From CAYORM01 sp964406375 (GTDB lineage Bacteria > Pseudomonadota > Alphaproteobacteria > DSM-16000 > Inquilinaceae), in assembly GCA_964406375.1 (NCBI GenBank), contig CAYORM010000016.1, positions 1 through 57,698 on the forward strand: a stretch of 57,698 nucleotides of DNA, written 5' to 3'. Position 1 is the stretch's first letter; each line of letters begins with the position of its first letter. Below are positions 24,833 through 32,339 of this stretch, piece by piece. Position numbers and translations under genes: made by a program. The notes under the pieces were generated by a model. The model worked only from the letters and a program-made list of their open reading frames with translations, was not told where the DNA came from and searched no databases.

Positions 24833-25894
24833 CTAGTTGCGCGGCATCAGCCGGAAGACGACGGGCGCCAGCGTCACGATCAGGATGATCCGGACGATGT
24901 GGTGGGTGGAGACGAACGCCGCATCCGTACCGAGGGCGAGGGCGACGAGGCTCATCTCGGACAAGCCGCCGGGCGCATAGGCGAGCACGAGGTCGGGCAC
25001 CGGCAGGCCGGTCATCGACGACAGCGCGAAGGCGAAACCGATGTCGAGGGCCAGAAGCAGCGCGGTCAGCAAGATCGCATGGCCGAACAGGGTTAGCAGC
25101 CGCCGTGGATGGATGCCGCCGAACCGCGCGCCGATCGCCGCGCCGACGACGATCTGGGCGATGGCGACGACGGCCGGCGGCGGCACCCCCTCGGTCAGCC
25201 CGGTCAGGTGCAGGGCGGCGCTCAGGATCATCGGGCCGACCAGCTGCGCGGCGGGGATGCGCACCATCTGGGCGAGCGGGGCGCCGAGGAGGCAGGCGGC
25301 AAGCAGCACGATGTCCTGCAGCGACAGCTCGCCCGGGTGCAAGAGGGCCGTGAAGGGACCGCTGCTCGAGCTCGACGCGCCGAACCACAGCGGGATCGTA
25401 AAGACGACGAGCATGATACGCGCGCTGTGTACCAGCGCGATGGTGCGCTCGTCGCCACCCAGGGCGCCGCCGACGGTGACCATCTCGTTGAGCCCGCCGG
25501 GCGCCGCCGTGAAATAGGCCGTCGTCCGGTCGAAGCCGGCGAAGCGGCGCAGCGCGTAGAAACCGATGAACAGCGCCAGCACGATGTAGGGCACGAGCGC
25601 CGTGATGGTGACCGCCCAGCGTTCGACATGGTCGAGCATCTCGGGCCGGAAGGCGCTGCCGAGCAGCACGCCCAGCACCGTCACCATCGCAGTGCGCACG
25701 CCGGGCGGTACCGCTACCCGCGCCCCGGCGATGGCGGCGATAGCGCATGTCGCCATCGCACCGATCATCCAGGCCAGCGGCAAGGCAGCGGCGGCGGCAA
25801 CGACACCGCCGATGACGGCGATGGCAAGGGTGCGAAGAAGGATGATGATGGCGGGGGGGAGACGGGAGATCGAAAGACCCATATGCGAGGTCAT
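24833..25894 (-). CDS. AbrB-family membrane protein (PF05145-type permease)
   Basis: 353-residue, roughly ten-helix membrane protein with an internal duplication. The duplicated signature is AAPGGLNEMV (first half) and YAPGGLSEMSL (second half), which identifies the AbrB membrane family, sometimes called 'ammonia monooxygenase-like'; the function is unknown and it is unrelated to the AbrB DNA-binding fold. Two starts are possible (25894 or ATG 12 nt downstream). It lies 47 bp after nadK, with a hairpin in between, and is the last gene of the moaA-nadK run. Confidence 0.87.
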   Translation of the reverse strand: MTSHMGLSISRLPPAIIILLRTLAIAVIGGVVAAAAALPLAWMIGAMATCAIAAIAGARVAVPPGVRTAMVTVLGVLLGSAFRPEMLDHVERWAVTITALVPYIVLALFIGFYALRRFAGFDRTTAYFTAAPGGLNEMVTVGGALGGDERTIALVHSARIMLVVFTIPLWFGASSSSSGPFTALLHPGELSLQDIVLLAACLLGAPLAQMVRIPAAQLVGPMILSAALHLTGLTEGVPPPAVVAIAQIVVGAAIGARFGGIHPRRLLTLFGHAILLTALLLALDIGFAFALSSMTGLPVPDLVLAYAPGGLSEMSLVALALGTDAAFVSTHHIVRIILIVTLAPVVFRLMPRN

Positions 25895-25897
25895 AGC

Positions 25898-25917
25898 GGC
25901 GGCGGCCTACCGCCGCC
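25898..25917. repeat. Hairpin in the nadK-AbrB intercistronic gap
   Basis: Perfect 8-bp stem GGCGGCGG / CCGCCGCC with a 4-nt loop, directly before the AbrB-family start codon. It has no T-tract. It may tune read-through from nadK or protect the transcript end. Confidence 0.4.
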
Positions 25918-25941
25918 ACCACTTCCGGACCGTCACCTCGC

Positions 25942-26757
25942 TCAAGGTGCGAACTGCTCGGCCAGAATGCGCTCCTGGAGCGTCCGGTCGGGATCGAAGA
26001 GGAGATCGAGCCCGACCACCCGGTCCTCGACCACCTCGACGCGGACGACGTCACGAACCTCGGTGAAATCGGCGACCGCACTGACCGGCCGCTTGGCCTG
26101 TTCGAGCACGTCGAAGACGATCCGCGCCGTATGGGGCAGCAGCGCCCCGCGCCAGCGTCGCGGCCGGAAGGCGCTGATCGGGGTCAGCGCCAGGATGCCG
26201 GCACCGAGCGGCAGGATAGGGCCGTGCGCCGACAGATTGTAGGCCGTCGAGCCCGCGGGTGTGGCGACGAGCGCCCCATCGCAGATCAACTCCGGCAGGC
26301 GCGGCACCTCGTCGATCAGGATACGCAGCTTGGCAGCCTGGCGGGTTTCGCGCAGCAGCGACACCTCGTTGAAGGCATAGGCGGTATGGTGTTCGCCGGA
26401 CGCGGTCGTCGCCTCCATCCGCAGCGGGTGAAGTGTCACGCGCTGTGCCGCGGCGACCCGTTCAGGCAACCCGTCGATCCGGAACTCGTTCAGCAGGAAG
26501 CCGACCGACCCGCAATTCATCCCGAAGACCGGGCGCCCGAGCCCCGTGAACCGGTGCAGCGTCTCGAGCAGGAAGCCGTCGCCGCCGAGCGCGACGATCG
26601 CATCGGCCGAATCGGGCGGGACGGGGTGGAGCGCCGCGATGAGGGTGGCGAGCGCCGCCTGCGCCTCCGGCGCTTCGGAGGCGACGATGGCGAGGCGCGG
26701 CGCCCGGTCGACGACGGCGGGCGGGACCGCCGGCGCCGCCACGGGCGCCTCAGCCAC
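25942..26757 (-). CDS. nadK: NAD kinase
   Basis: 271-residue kinase making NADP from NAD. The catalytic GGDGFLLETLHRF and the donor-site NCGSVGFLLN are intact, as are the NNE/D equivalent (YAFNEVSL) and DGALVATPAGSTAYNLSAHGP. The N-terminus (MAEAPVAAPAVPPAVV) is low-complexity and may be shorter in reality. It overlaps moaA by 8 bp, so the two are translationally coupled. No functional link between them is known. Confidence 0.94.
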   Translation of the reverse strand: MAEAPVAAPAVPPAVVDRAPRLAIVASEAPEAQAALATLIAALHPVPPDSADAIVALGGDGFLLETLHRFTGLGRPVFGMNCGSVGFLLNEFRIDGLPERVAAAQRVTLHPLRMEATTASGEHHTAYAFNEVSLLRETRQAAKLRILIDEVPRLPELICDGALVATPAGSTAYNLSAHGPILPLGAGILALTPISAFRPRRWRGALLPHTARIVFDVLEQAKRPVSAVADFTEVRDVVRVEVVEDRVVGLDLLFDPDRTLQERILAEQFAP

Positions 26758-27817
26758 CGGTGACGCTCATATGCCGCGGCACCGCCGGGCCGTGCTGGCG
26801 CCGGTCGATCACGAAGTCATGTCCCTTGGGCTTGCGGGCAATCGCCTCGCGGATCGCCTCCTCGAGCGGCCCGTCATCGGCATGGGCCCGAAGCGGCGCA
26901 CGCAGATCCGCCGCATCCTCCTGGCCCAGGCACATATAGAGCTGGCCGGTGCAGGTCAGCCGGACTCGGTTGCAGCCCTCGCAGAAATTGTGGGTGAGCG
27001 GCGTGATGAAGCCGAGGCGCCCGCCGGTCTCCTCGATCCGAACATAACGGGCCGGGCCGCCGGTGCGATGCGGAATCTCGGTCAGCGTCCAGCGCCGCGC
27101 CAGATCTGCGCGCACCGCCGAGAGCGGCAGGTACTGGTCGAGGCGTGTCTCGCCGCCGATGTCGCCCATCGGCATGACCTCGATCAGGGTCAGGTCGTGC
27201 CCATGCTCGCCGCACCAGCGGATCAGCGTGTCGAACTCGTCGTCATTCACGCCCTTCAGCGCCACCGCGTTGATCTTGATGGCGATGCCCGCCGCCTTGG
27301 CCGCGGCGAGCCCGGCCATCACCCGGTCGAACTTGCCCCAGCGGGTGATCGCCAGGAACTTGTCGGGATCGAGCGTGTCCAGGCTGACATTGACCCGCCG
27401 TACGCCGGCCGCCGCCAGCCCCTCGGCATGACGGGCGAGCTGGCTGCCGTTCGTCGTCAGGGTCAGCTCGTCAAGATCGCCGGTCCGCAGGTGCCGACCG
27501 AGCGACCGGATCAGGTCCATGACGTCGCGGCGGACGAGCGGCTCGCCGCCTGTCAGCCGCAGTTTGCGGACGCCATGGCGGATGAAGGCCGAGCACAGCC
27601 GGTCGAGCTCCTCGAGCGTCAGCAGCTCGGCCTTGGGGAGGAAGGTCATCTCCTCGGCCATGCAATAGACGCAGCGGAAGTCGCAGCGGTCGGTCACCGA
27701 TACCCGCAGATAGGTGATCCTCCGGTCGAACGGATCGATCAGCGGGGCGGGGCGGCGGGCCGGTGCGGGCTGCGCCGCTGGCATGGCCGATGGCTGCGTG
27801 GCCGGGTCTCGGGTCAT
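26750..27817 (-). CDS. moaA: GTP 3',8-cyclase (MoaA)
   Basis: 355-residue radical SAM enzyme, the first step of molybdenum cofactor synthesis. The N-terminal [4Fe-4S] motif is CDFRCVYCMAEE; the C-terminal cluster cysteines are CEGCNRVRLTC followed by CLG. It ends in the essential Gly-Gly. The radical-SAM GGEPLVRRD block is present. The first 25 residues are Pro/Ala-rich, and a later start is possible. It is divergent from the DUF3592-like gene and near mobA, which also acts in Moco synthesis; moaC, moaB and moaD are not in the window. Confidence 0.95.
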   Translation of the reverse strand: MTRDPATQPSAMPAAQPAPARRPAPLIDPFDRRITYLRVSVTDRCDFRCVYCMAEEMTFLPKAELLTLEELDRLCSAFIRHGVRKLRLTGGEPLVRRDVMDLIRSLGRHLRTGDLDELTLTTNGSQLARHAEGLAAAGVRRVNVSLDTLDPDKFLAITRWGKFDRVMAGLAAAKAAGIAIKINAVALKGVNDDEFDTLIRWCGEHGHDLTLIEVMPMGDIGGETRLDQYLPLSAVRADLARRWTLTEIPHRTGGPARYVRIEETGGRLGFITPLTHNFCEGCNRVRLTCTGQLYMCLGQEDAADLRAPLRAHADDGPLEEAIREAIARKPKGHDFVIDRRQHGPAVPRHMSVTGG

Positions 27818-27840
27818 GAGATCAAATTCAACTCGATTGG

Positions 27841-27886
27841 GCGTGACATGGCATTTCGGGCGGACGTTCCGATAAGATTGTCACGC
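27841..27886. promoter_or_regulatory. Inverted repeat in the moaA divergent promoter region
   Basis: The arms GCGTGACA (27841-27848) and TGTCACGC (27879-27886) are perfect 8-bp copies with a 30-bp spacer (centres 38 bp apart, between three and four turns). They lie in the 98-bp gap between moaA and the DUF3592-like gene. The gap is too short for a Moco riboswitch. TGTCACGCAT also occurs at 1776-1785 near the L,D-transpeptidase. Confidence 0.4.
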
Positions 27887-27915
27887 ATAGCGACGGAGTC
27901 GAGAAGCGGCGCACA

Positions 27916-28653
27916 ATGTTCAGGCGTTTGATCGGGTCGATCCTGCTTGTCCTCGGCCTGTGGGCCCTCGGCTTCGCCGTCGTACTGACCATCGACGAAC
28001 TCGCCCGGCAGGAACGGTCGGTGACCGTTCGCGCGACGGTACTGGCCGAATCTGCCGCCGAGAAGCTGCGCGAGCAGGACCCGACGCTGGATGCGGACGA
28101 GACGGTGGTCCGGCTCGACTCGCCGGTCGGCGGGCGTGATCATGCTTCGCTCGCGCGCGGCTTTGCCGGCGAGCAGGAGGCGCAGTCGATCGTTTTCGTG
28201 CGGGTGGACCCCACCGATCCGCGGTCGGCCTATCTCGATGATCCGCGGGCTCTGTGGAGCGAAGAGGCGTTGTCCGGCGGTCTTGCCGTGCTGCTCCTGG
28301 CGCTCGGGGTCAAGCTGGCGCGCCGGCGCGGGCTGCCCGTGCCGATGCCGGGCTATCACCGGCCGCTCGCCAGCGTGCGTGCGGCGGCGCGTGCCGCGGA
28401 GAAGGCTCGCGCGGCGCGGAAGGCGGGTGCGGCGGTGGAAGCGGCCGCGGAGGCCGCGGCGCCTGGCGCGCCGTCGCTCGAGGTGGCGCATACCCCGGCG
28501 GTGCAGCGGTTCGGCCGACGCGAATCGGTTCTGCCGACCCGGACGGCGACGATCGAGCGGGCGGCCGCCCGCCCCGCCGGCCTCGCCGGGCTGATCGCGG
28601 CGCTGCTGATCATCGCGGCGGCGGCGGTGCTGTATCTCACCCTGGCGCGGTGA
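27916..28653 (+). CDS. Membrane protein, DUF3592-like
   Basis: 245-residue protein with an N-terminal helix (LIGSILLVLGLWALGFAVVL), an extracytoplasmic part ending in IVFVRVDPTDPRSAYLDDPR, a second helix (GGLAVLLLALGVKLARRR) and a third at the C-terminus (LAGLIAALLIIAAAAVLYLTL). The VDPTDPRSAYL block before the second helix is the pattern of DUF3592 (usually YDPxNPxxA), so it is a weak match. An Ala/Arg-rich cytoplasmic linker (AAARAAEKARAARKAGAAVE) joins the last two helices. It overlaps mobA by 4 bp (GTGA). No function is known. Confidence 0.75.
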   Translation: MFRRLIGSILLVLGLWALGFAVVLTIDELARQERSVTVRATVLAESAAEKLREQDPTLDADETVVRLDSPVGGRDHASLARGFAGEQEAQSIVFVRVDPTDPRSAYLDDPRALWSEEALSGGLAVLLLALGVKLARRRGLPVPMPGYHRPLASVRAAARAAEKARAARKAGAAVEAAAEAAAPGAPSLEVAHTPAVQRFGRRESVLPTRTATIERAAARPAGLAGLIAALLIIAAAAVLYLTLAR

Positions 28654-29285
28654 CGGGCACGGCCGCGCCGACCGGTCCTAATCGGCTGCCGGCCGTCATC
28701 CTGGCCGGAGGCGCCGGGCGCCGCATGGGCGGGGTCGACAAGGCGCTCCTGCCGCTCGCCGGGCGGCCGCTGATCCGTCATGTCATCGACCGCCTTTCCC
28801 CCCAGGCCGCCCCGCTGGCGATCAACACCATTGATGCCGCCGCGCATGCGGCGGCCGACCTGCCGATCCTGCCAGACGGGCCATGGGCGGGGCAGGGGCC
28901 GCTTGCCGGAATCCTTGCGGCACTGCGCTGGGCGGCGGAGCTGCACCCGGTGCCGGACAGGGTGCTGACGGTGCCCTGCGACACCCCCTTCCTGCCGCCC
29001 GACCTCGTGGCGCGGCTCGCCGCGCGAGGCGAGGGGATCGTTCGGGCCGCATCGCGGGGCCGCGGCCATCCCGTCATCGCGCTGTGGCCGGTCGGGCTGG
29101 CGCCGGCGCTCGAGGCCCATCTGGCCCGGCCCGGACCGCGGGCAGTCACGGCCTGGGCCGAGCGGTTCCCGGTCGCCACGGTGCCGTTTGCCGACGCCGG
29201 CGGCGAAGATCCCTTCCGCAATCTCAATACGCCGGAGGATCTCTCGGCAGCAGAGGCGGCGTTCAGCCACCCGCCTCGCGGATGA
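28650..29285 (+). CDS. mobA: Molybdenum cofactor guanylyltransferase
   Basis: 211-residue nucleotidyltransferase that adds GMP to Mo-molybdopterin. The pyrophosphorylase loop is ILAGGAGRRMGGVDKALLPL, followed by GPLAGILAAL, PCDTPFLP and NLNTPEDL. The GTG start at 28650 is coupled to the upstream membrane gene by GTGA. MobA serves the DMSO-reductase family (bis-MGD), whereas the xanthine-dehydrogenase-type subunit in this window normally uses Moco or its cytosine form; the two need not be linked. The last 23 bp overlap the convergent ankyrin gene. Confidence 0.93.
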   Translation: MTGTAAPTGPNRLPAVILAGGAGRRMGGVDKALLPLAGRPLIRHVIDRLSPQAAPLAINTIDAAAHAAADLPILPDGPWAGQGPLAGILAALRWAAELHPVPDRVLTVPCDTPFLPPDLVARLAARGEGIVRAASRGRGHPVIALWPVGLAPALEAHLARPGPRAVTAWAERFPVATVPFADAGGEDPFRNLNTPEDLSAAEAAFSHPPRG

Positions 29286-30171
29286 GCGTCGTCACCGCCG
29301 TGTGACCCTCGGCCCGCGCCGCATCCAGCGCCGTCATGCCCCTGGCATCAGTGAGCCGCGGATCGGCCCCCGCCCGCAGCAGGCGGCGGACCGTCGCGGG
29401 GTCGCCCGTACTGGCGGCGGCGATCAGCGCCGTCGTCCCATCCGCCGCGCGATGGTCGGGATCGGCCCCTTCGCCGAGCAAAAGATCGACCGTCGCAGGG
29501 TTGGCGGCGAGGGCAGCGATCATCAGCGGCGTCCAGCCGTCGCGTCGCGTCGCATCGATGGCGGCGCCTCTGACGATCAGCTCGGCCACGGTCTCGGTGG
29601 CCGCGAGGTCGCGCCCGGTCGCAGCGAGGTGAAGGGCGGATGATGCGAGGGCGGTGTCGGTGGCGTCGAGCGCCGCGCCACCGTCGAGCAGCGTCGCCAC
29701 CATGTCGGCCCGCCCGAGGAAGGCGGCGCCCATCATCGGTGTATGGCCGAATACCGGTTCGCGCGCATCGACCGCGGCGCCGGCTTCGAGAAGGACGGTG
29801 GCGACCCGCCGCGCGTCCAGCGTCGCCGCCCAATGCAGCGCCGTGAAGCCGTCCGCATCCGCCAGGTCGGGATCGGCGCCGAGCGCGAGCAGCAGGGTCG
29901 CCGCCTCCGCCTGATTGGAGACGGCGGCGACCATCAGCGGCGTCAGCCCGCTCTCCGGCAGGCGTGCATCCGGATCGGCGCCCATCTCGACCAGCGTCGC
30001 CATCACATCGGTCCGACCCTGGGCCGTCGCCTCGAACAGCAGCCCGTCGGCGAGCATCCCCGTCTCGGACCGTGTCTGCGGCGTCGCGCTGCGGTCGGTC
30101 AGGCCGGCACAACCGGTCACGGCCAGCGCCAGTGTCAGGACCAGGGCGGCGAAACGCTGGCTAAGACGCAT
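29263..30171 (-). CDS. Ankyrin-repeat lipoprotein
   Basis: 302-residue exported protein with a lipoprotein signal (LALAVTGCAG, lipobox VTGC). Seven or so ankyrin repeats follow (LVEMGADPDARLPESGLTPL, LLALGADPDLADADGFTALH, LLEAGAAVDARE and similar), each with the TPLM or TALH turn and GADP loop. Ankyrin lipoproteins in the envelope often bind partner proteins, but no partner is adjacent. It overlaps the DUF3553 gene by 11 bp upstream and mobA by 23 bp downstream. Confidence 0.9.
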   Translation of the reverse strand: MRLSQRFAALVLTLALAVTGCAGLTDRSATPQTRSETGMLADGLLFEATAQGRTDVMATLVEMGADPDARLPESGLTPLMVAAVSNQAEAATLLLALGADPDLADADGFTALHWAATLDARRVATVLLEAGAAVDAREPVFGHTPMMGAAFLGRADMVATLLDGGAALDATDTALASSALHLAATGRDLAATETVAELIVRGAAIDATRRDGWTPLMIAALAANPATVDLLLGEGADPDHRAADGTTALIAAASTGDPATVRRLLRAGADPRLTDARGMTALDAARAEGHTAVTTLIREAGG

Positions 30172-30382
30172 CGTCGGCGGCCAGCAGGGTGATCACGGCG
30201 GTGTTGATCGTCACCTTGCCGCGATGCTCGAAATTGACCGTCACCCGGTTACCGATGGCGGATTGCACCTGGCCCAGCCCCCAATCCGGTTCCTGCGGAT
30301 GGCGCACCAGCACGCCGGGATGGAGATCCGCCGGGTGCAGGCTGGAAGGGTGCGGATCGGGCGCCGTCCGGGAATCGCTCAT
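30161..30382 (-). CDS. DUF3553 family protein
   Basis: 73-residue protein whose core is a DUF3553 domain: HPGVLVRHPQEPDWGLGQVQ, NRVTVNFEHRGKVTIN. The family is small, widespread in alphaproteobacteria, and probably an SH3-like fold; it also occurs fused to UvrD-type helicases (from general knowledge). The N-terminus (MSDSRTAPDPHPSS) is disordered. It is translationally coupled to the ankyrin gene by an 11-bp overlap. No ribosome binding site is evident. Confidence 0.85.
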   Translation of the reverse strand: MSDSRTAPDPHPSSLHPADLHPGVLVRHPQEPDWGLGQVQSAIGNRVTVNFEHRGKVTINTAVITLLAADDAS

Positions 30383-30482
30383 GGCCTGTCTGCCGGTCGT
30401 GGGGGCGGGGAGGAGGAAGCGGGCAACGGCGAAAGGGCGGGGGAAAGGCCCGCGTTCCCGCCGCCACCATCCCGCCTGCCAG

Positions 30483-31496
30483 TCATCCGCGCCCGCCGGT
30501 GACGAGATTGCGGGGCGTGCCTGCCATGAATGCCTCGATCACCGTGGTCAGCTGGTCGGCGAGACTCTGCATCGCGTCACGGCCGGCCCAGGCGACATGC
30601 GGCGTCAGGATGAAATTGGGAAGGTCGAGCAAACCCATGAGCGGCGAGTCGGCCGGCGGCGGCTCCGGCATCGTCACGTCGAAGCCGGCGCCGCCCAACC
30701 TGCCGGCGCGCAACGCCTCGGCTAGCGCCGCTTCCTCGACCAGCCCGCCCCGCGCGGTGTTCACGAGAATCGCGTCCGGCTTCATCAGGGCCAGCTCCGC
30801 CGCGCCGATCAGGCCGCGGGTCTCCTCGGTCAGCGGGCAGTGCAGCGTCAGCACGTCGGCGGTGGCCAACGCCTCTTCGAAAGGCACGCGATCCGCCGGG
30901 GGGAAGCGGTCGCCCTTGCGGGCGACGAAGACTGGCTCCATCCCGAAGGCCCGGCCGAGCGCCGCGACGGAGCCGCCGAGCGCGCCGCCGCCGATGATGG
31001 CGAGTCGGCTGCCGTGCAGGTCGCGGATCGGATAGTCGAAGAAGCAGAACTGCCGTGCGGCCTGCCACCGCCCCGCGGCCACCGCCGCGCGATAGCCCGG
31101 CAGCGAACGGCGCAGCGCCAGGATCAGCGCGAAGACGTGCTCGGGCACCGAATGAACCGCATAGCCGCGGATATTGGTCACCGCGATGCCGTGCTGCGCG
31201 CACCAGGCGGTGTCGACACAGTCGGTGCCGGTGGCAGCCACGGCGATCAGCCGCAGATCCGGCAGCGTCTCGAGCGCGGCCGCGCGGACCGGGACCTTGT
31301 TGACGATCGCGATCGTCGCCCCGGATAGTCGGTCCGCCACCTGTTCCGGCGCCGTCCGGCCGTACTCCACCCAGCGATGCGCAAAGCCGGGGCGGCGCAG
31401 GACGATTTCCGGCGCCAGGGTCTCCCGGTCGAGAAACACGATCAGGGGGTCGGCCCCGGACGTGCGGCCCTCTCCGCGATGCCGGTCGCCATCCAT
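30483..31496 (-). CDS. D-2-hydroxyacid dehydrogenase (hydroxypyruvate/glycerate dehydrogenase-like)
   Basis: 337-residue NAD(P)-dependent dehydrogenase reducing 2-oxoacids to D-hydroxyacids. The nucleotide-binding motif GGGALGGSVAALG is followed by the catalytic Arg in NTARGGLVEE, a Glu in the MPEPPPAD region and the catalytic His in TPHVAWAG. The substrate-binding pattern VAATGTDCVDT is that of the HprA-like branch. The start at 31496 follows GAGGAGAG; longer frames lose homology. It does not sit next to hyi but could act on the same metabolite. Alternative substrates such as glyoxylate or phenylpyruvate cannot be excluded. Confidence 0.9.
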   Translation of the reverse strand: MDGDRHRGEGRTSGADPLIVFLDRETLAPEIVLRRPGFAHRWVEYGRTAPEQVADRLSGATIAIVNKVPVRAAALETLPDLRLIAVAATGTDCVDTAWCAQHGIAVTNIRGYAVHSVPEHVFALILALRRSLPGYRAAVAAGRWQAARQFCFFDYPIRDLHGSRLAIIGGGALGGSVAALGRAFGMEPVFVARKGDRFPPADRVPFEEALATADVLTLHCPLTEETRGLIGAAELALMKPDAILVNTARGGLVEEAALAEALRAGRLGGAGFDVTMPEPPPADSPLMGLLDLPNFILTPHVAWAGRDAMQSLADQLTTVIEAFMAGTPRNLVTGGRG

Positions 31497-31718
31497 ACGC
31501 TTCTCTCCTCGACAGTGTTTCCGAAGGCCCGCGATTCCACTGCGGGAGGATACGTCCGGCCCGCGATCACAGGATGCGGCGCCGGCCCCGCCGGCGCAAT
31601 GCGATGGCATCCCCCGAATGAAGGATGCATCGGCGCTTCGCCTCGCCGATGATGGGCGTATCAGGAGGCTTTCGAGCGGCAAGATCCGTAAAGGGCGGCC
31701 CGCGCGGGGTAGGAGACG

Positions 31719-32222
31719 ATGGGGGAGACCGCGTCGCTCGGCGATCGGCTGAGCGTCATTTGTTCGCCTTGGCAACATGGGCGTGTGCCGCCCGATGCCA
31801 GGCGATTCATGGCAAGGATCGGCTGGGTCGGTGTCCGGCTGTGGAGCTGGATGCCGCATGAGCGCCATTTCCGACTGGTCCTGGCCTTGCCGGCCGCCCG
31901 CCCGGCGGTGCCCGGGCCGGTCTTCGGCGCGCGCCTCGAGGAGATCGTGCCGGATCGCCAGGCAGCGGCGCTCAACGAAACACTGCAGGCCGCGATGATG
32001 CGCGAGATGCCGGTGCCGCTTGAAATGACAGCCGACTGGCCGAGGGTGACGATCACTTGTCCCGGCGTGGCGCTGCCGCTGCTCGACGAGGTCGGGATGG
32101 TCAGCTTCATCGCCGAGGTGTCGGCCCTCGGCCTGGCGGTCGGGTCGCCGGCCGTCATGGTCTGGCCCAACTCCGCGCCGCCGGAGGTGCTGTCGGACGC
32201 GGCCGAGCTATACGTGATTTAA
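31719..32222 (+). CDS. Unknown protein
   Basis: 167-residue protein I do not recognise. It has no signal peptide, membrane helix or known motif. Visible points: an aromatic stretch IGWVGVRLWSWMP near residues 34-46, LPAARPAVPGPVFGARLEE, PLEMTADWPRVTITCPG, and a hydrophobic C-terminal region (VGSPAVMVWPNSAPPEVL). The codon pattern (G/C at third positions) supports the plus strand rather than the antisense frame of similar length. It begins 222 bp from the divergent dehydrogenase start and is followed by a 37-bp palindrome. A start 90 nt downstream (MARIGWVGV) is possible. Confidence 0.5.
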   Translation: MGETASLGDRLSVICSPWQHGRVPPDARRFMARIGWVGVRLWSWMPHERHFRLVLALPAARPAVPGPVFGARLEEIVPDRQAAALNETLQAAMMREMPVPLEMTADWPRVTITCPGVALPLLDEVGMVSFIAEVSALGLAVGSPAVMVWPNSAPPEVLSDAAELYVI

Positions 32223-32272
32223 TCCGCAGTTCAGCACGACGTCAGGCGGTTTCAGCGAAAAAGGCAGGCATC

Positions 32273-32309
32273 GGGGACGAACCCGGGTGGACCACCCGGG
32301 TTCGTCCCC
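32273..32309. repeat. 37-bp near-perfect palindrome upstream of degP
   Basis: The arms GGGGACGAACCCGGGTGG (32273-32290) and its exact complement (32292-32309) flank a single base, making an 18-bp stem. TTCCTCCTTCC follows. It is the most perfect inverted repeat in the window. It could be an extragenic palindromic element, a terminator for the upstream gene, or a cruciform-prone control site for degP. Confidence 0.85.
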
Positions 32310-32339
32310 TTCCTCCTTCCATCCTGAGGATCGCTTGGC

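Noticed and set aside
27818..27915. Moco riboswitch upstream of moaA
   Set aside because: The gap is too short (98 bp) and no multi-stem aptamer could be drawn; only the inverted repeat is evident.
30398..30420. Another CTCCTCCCC motif on the minus strand, near the DUF3553 gene
   Set aside because: It does not sit in a hairpin loop and lies in a purine-biased stretch; treated as chance.
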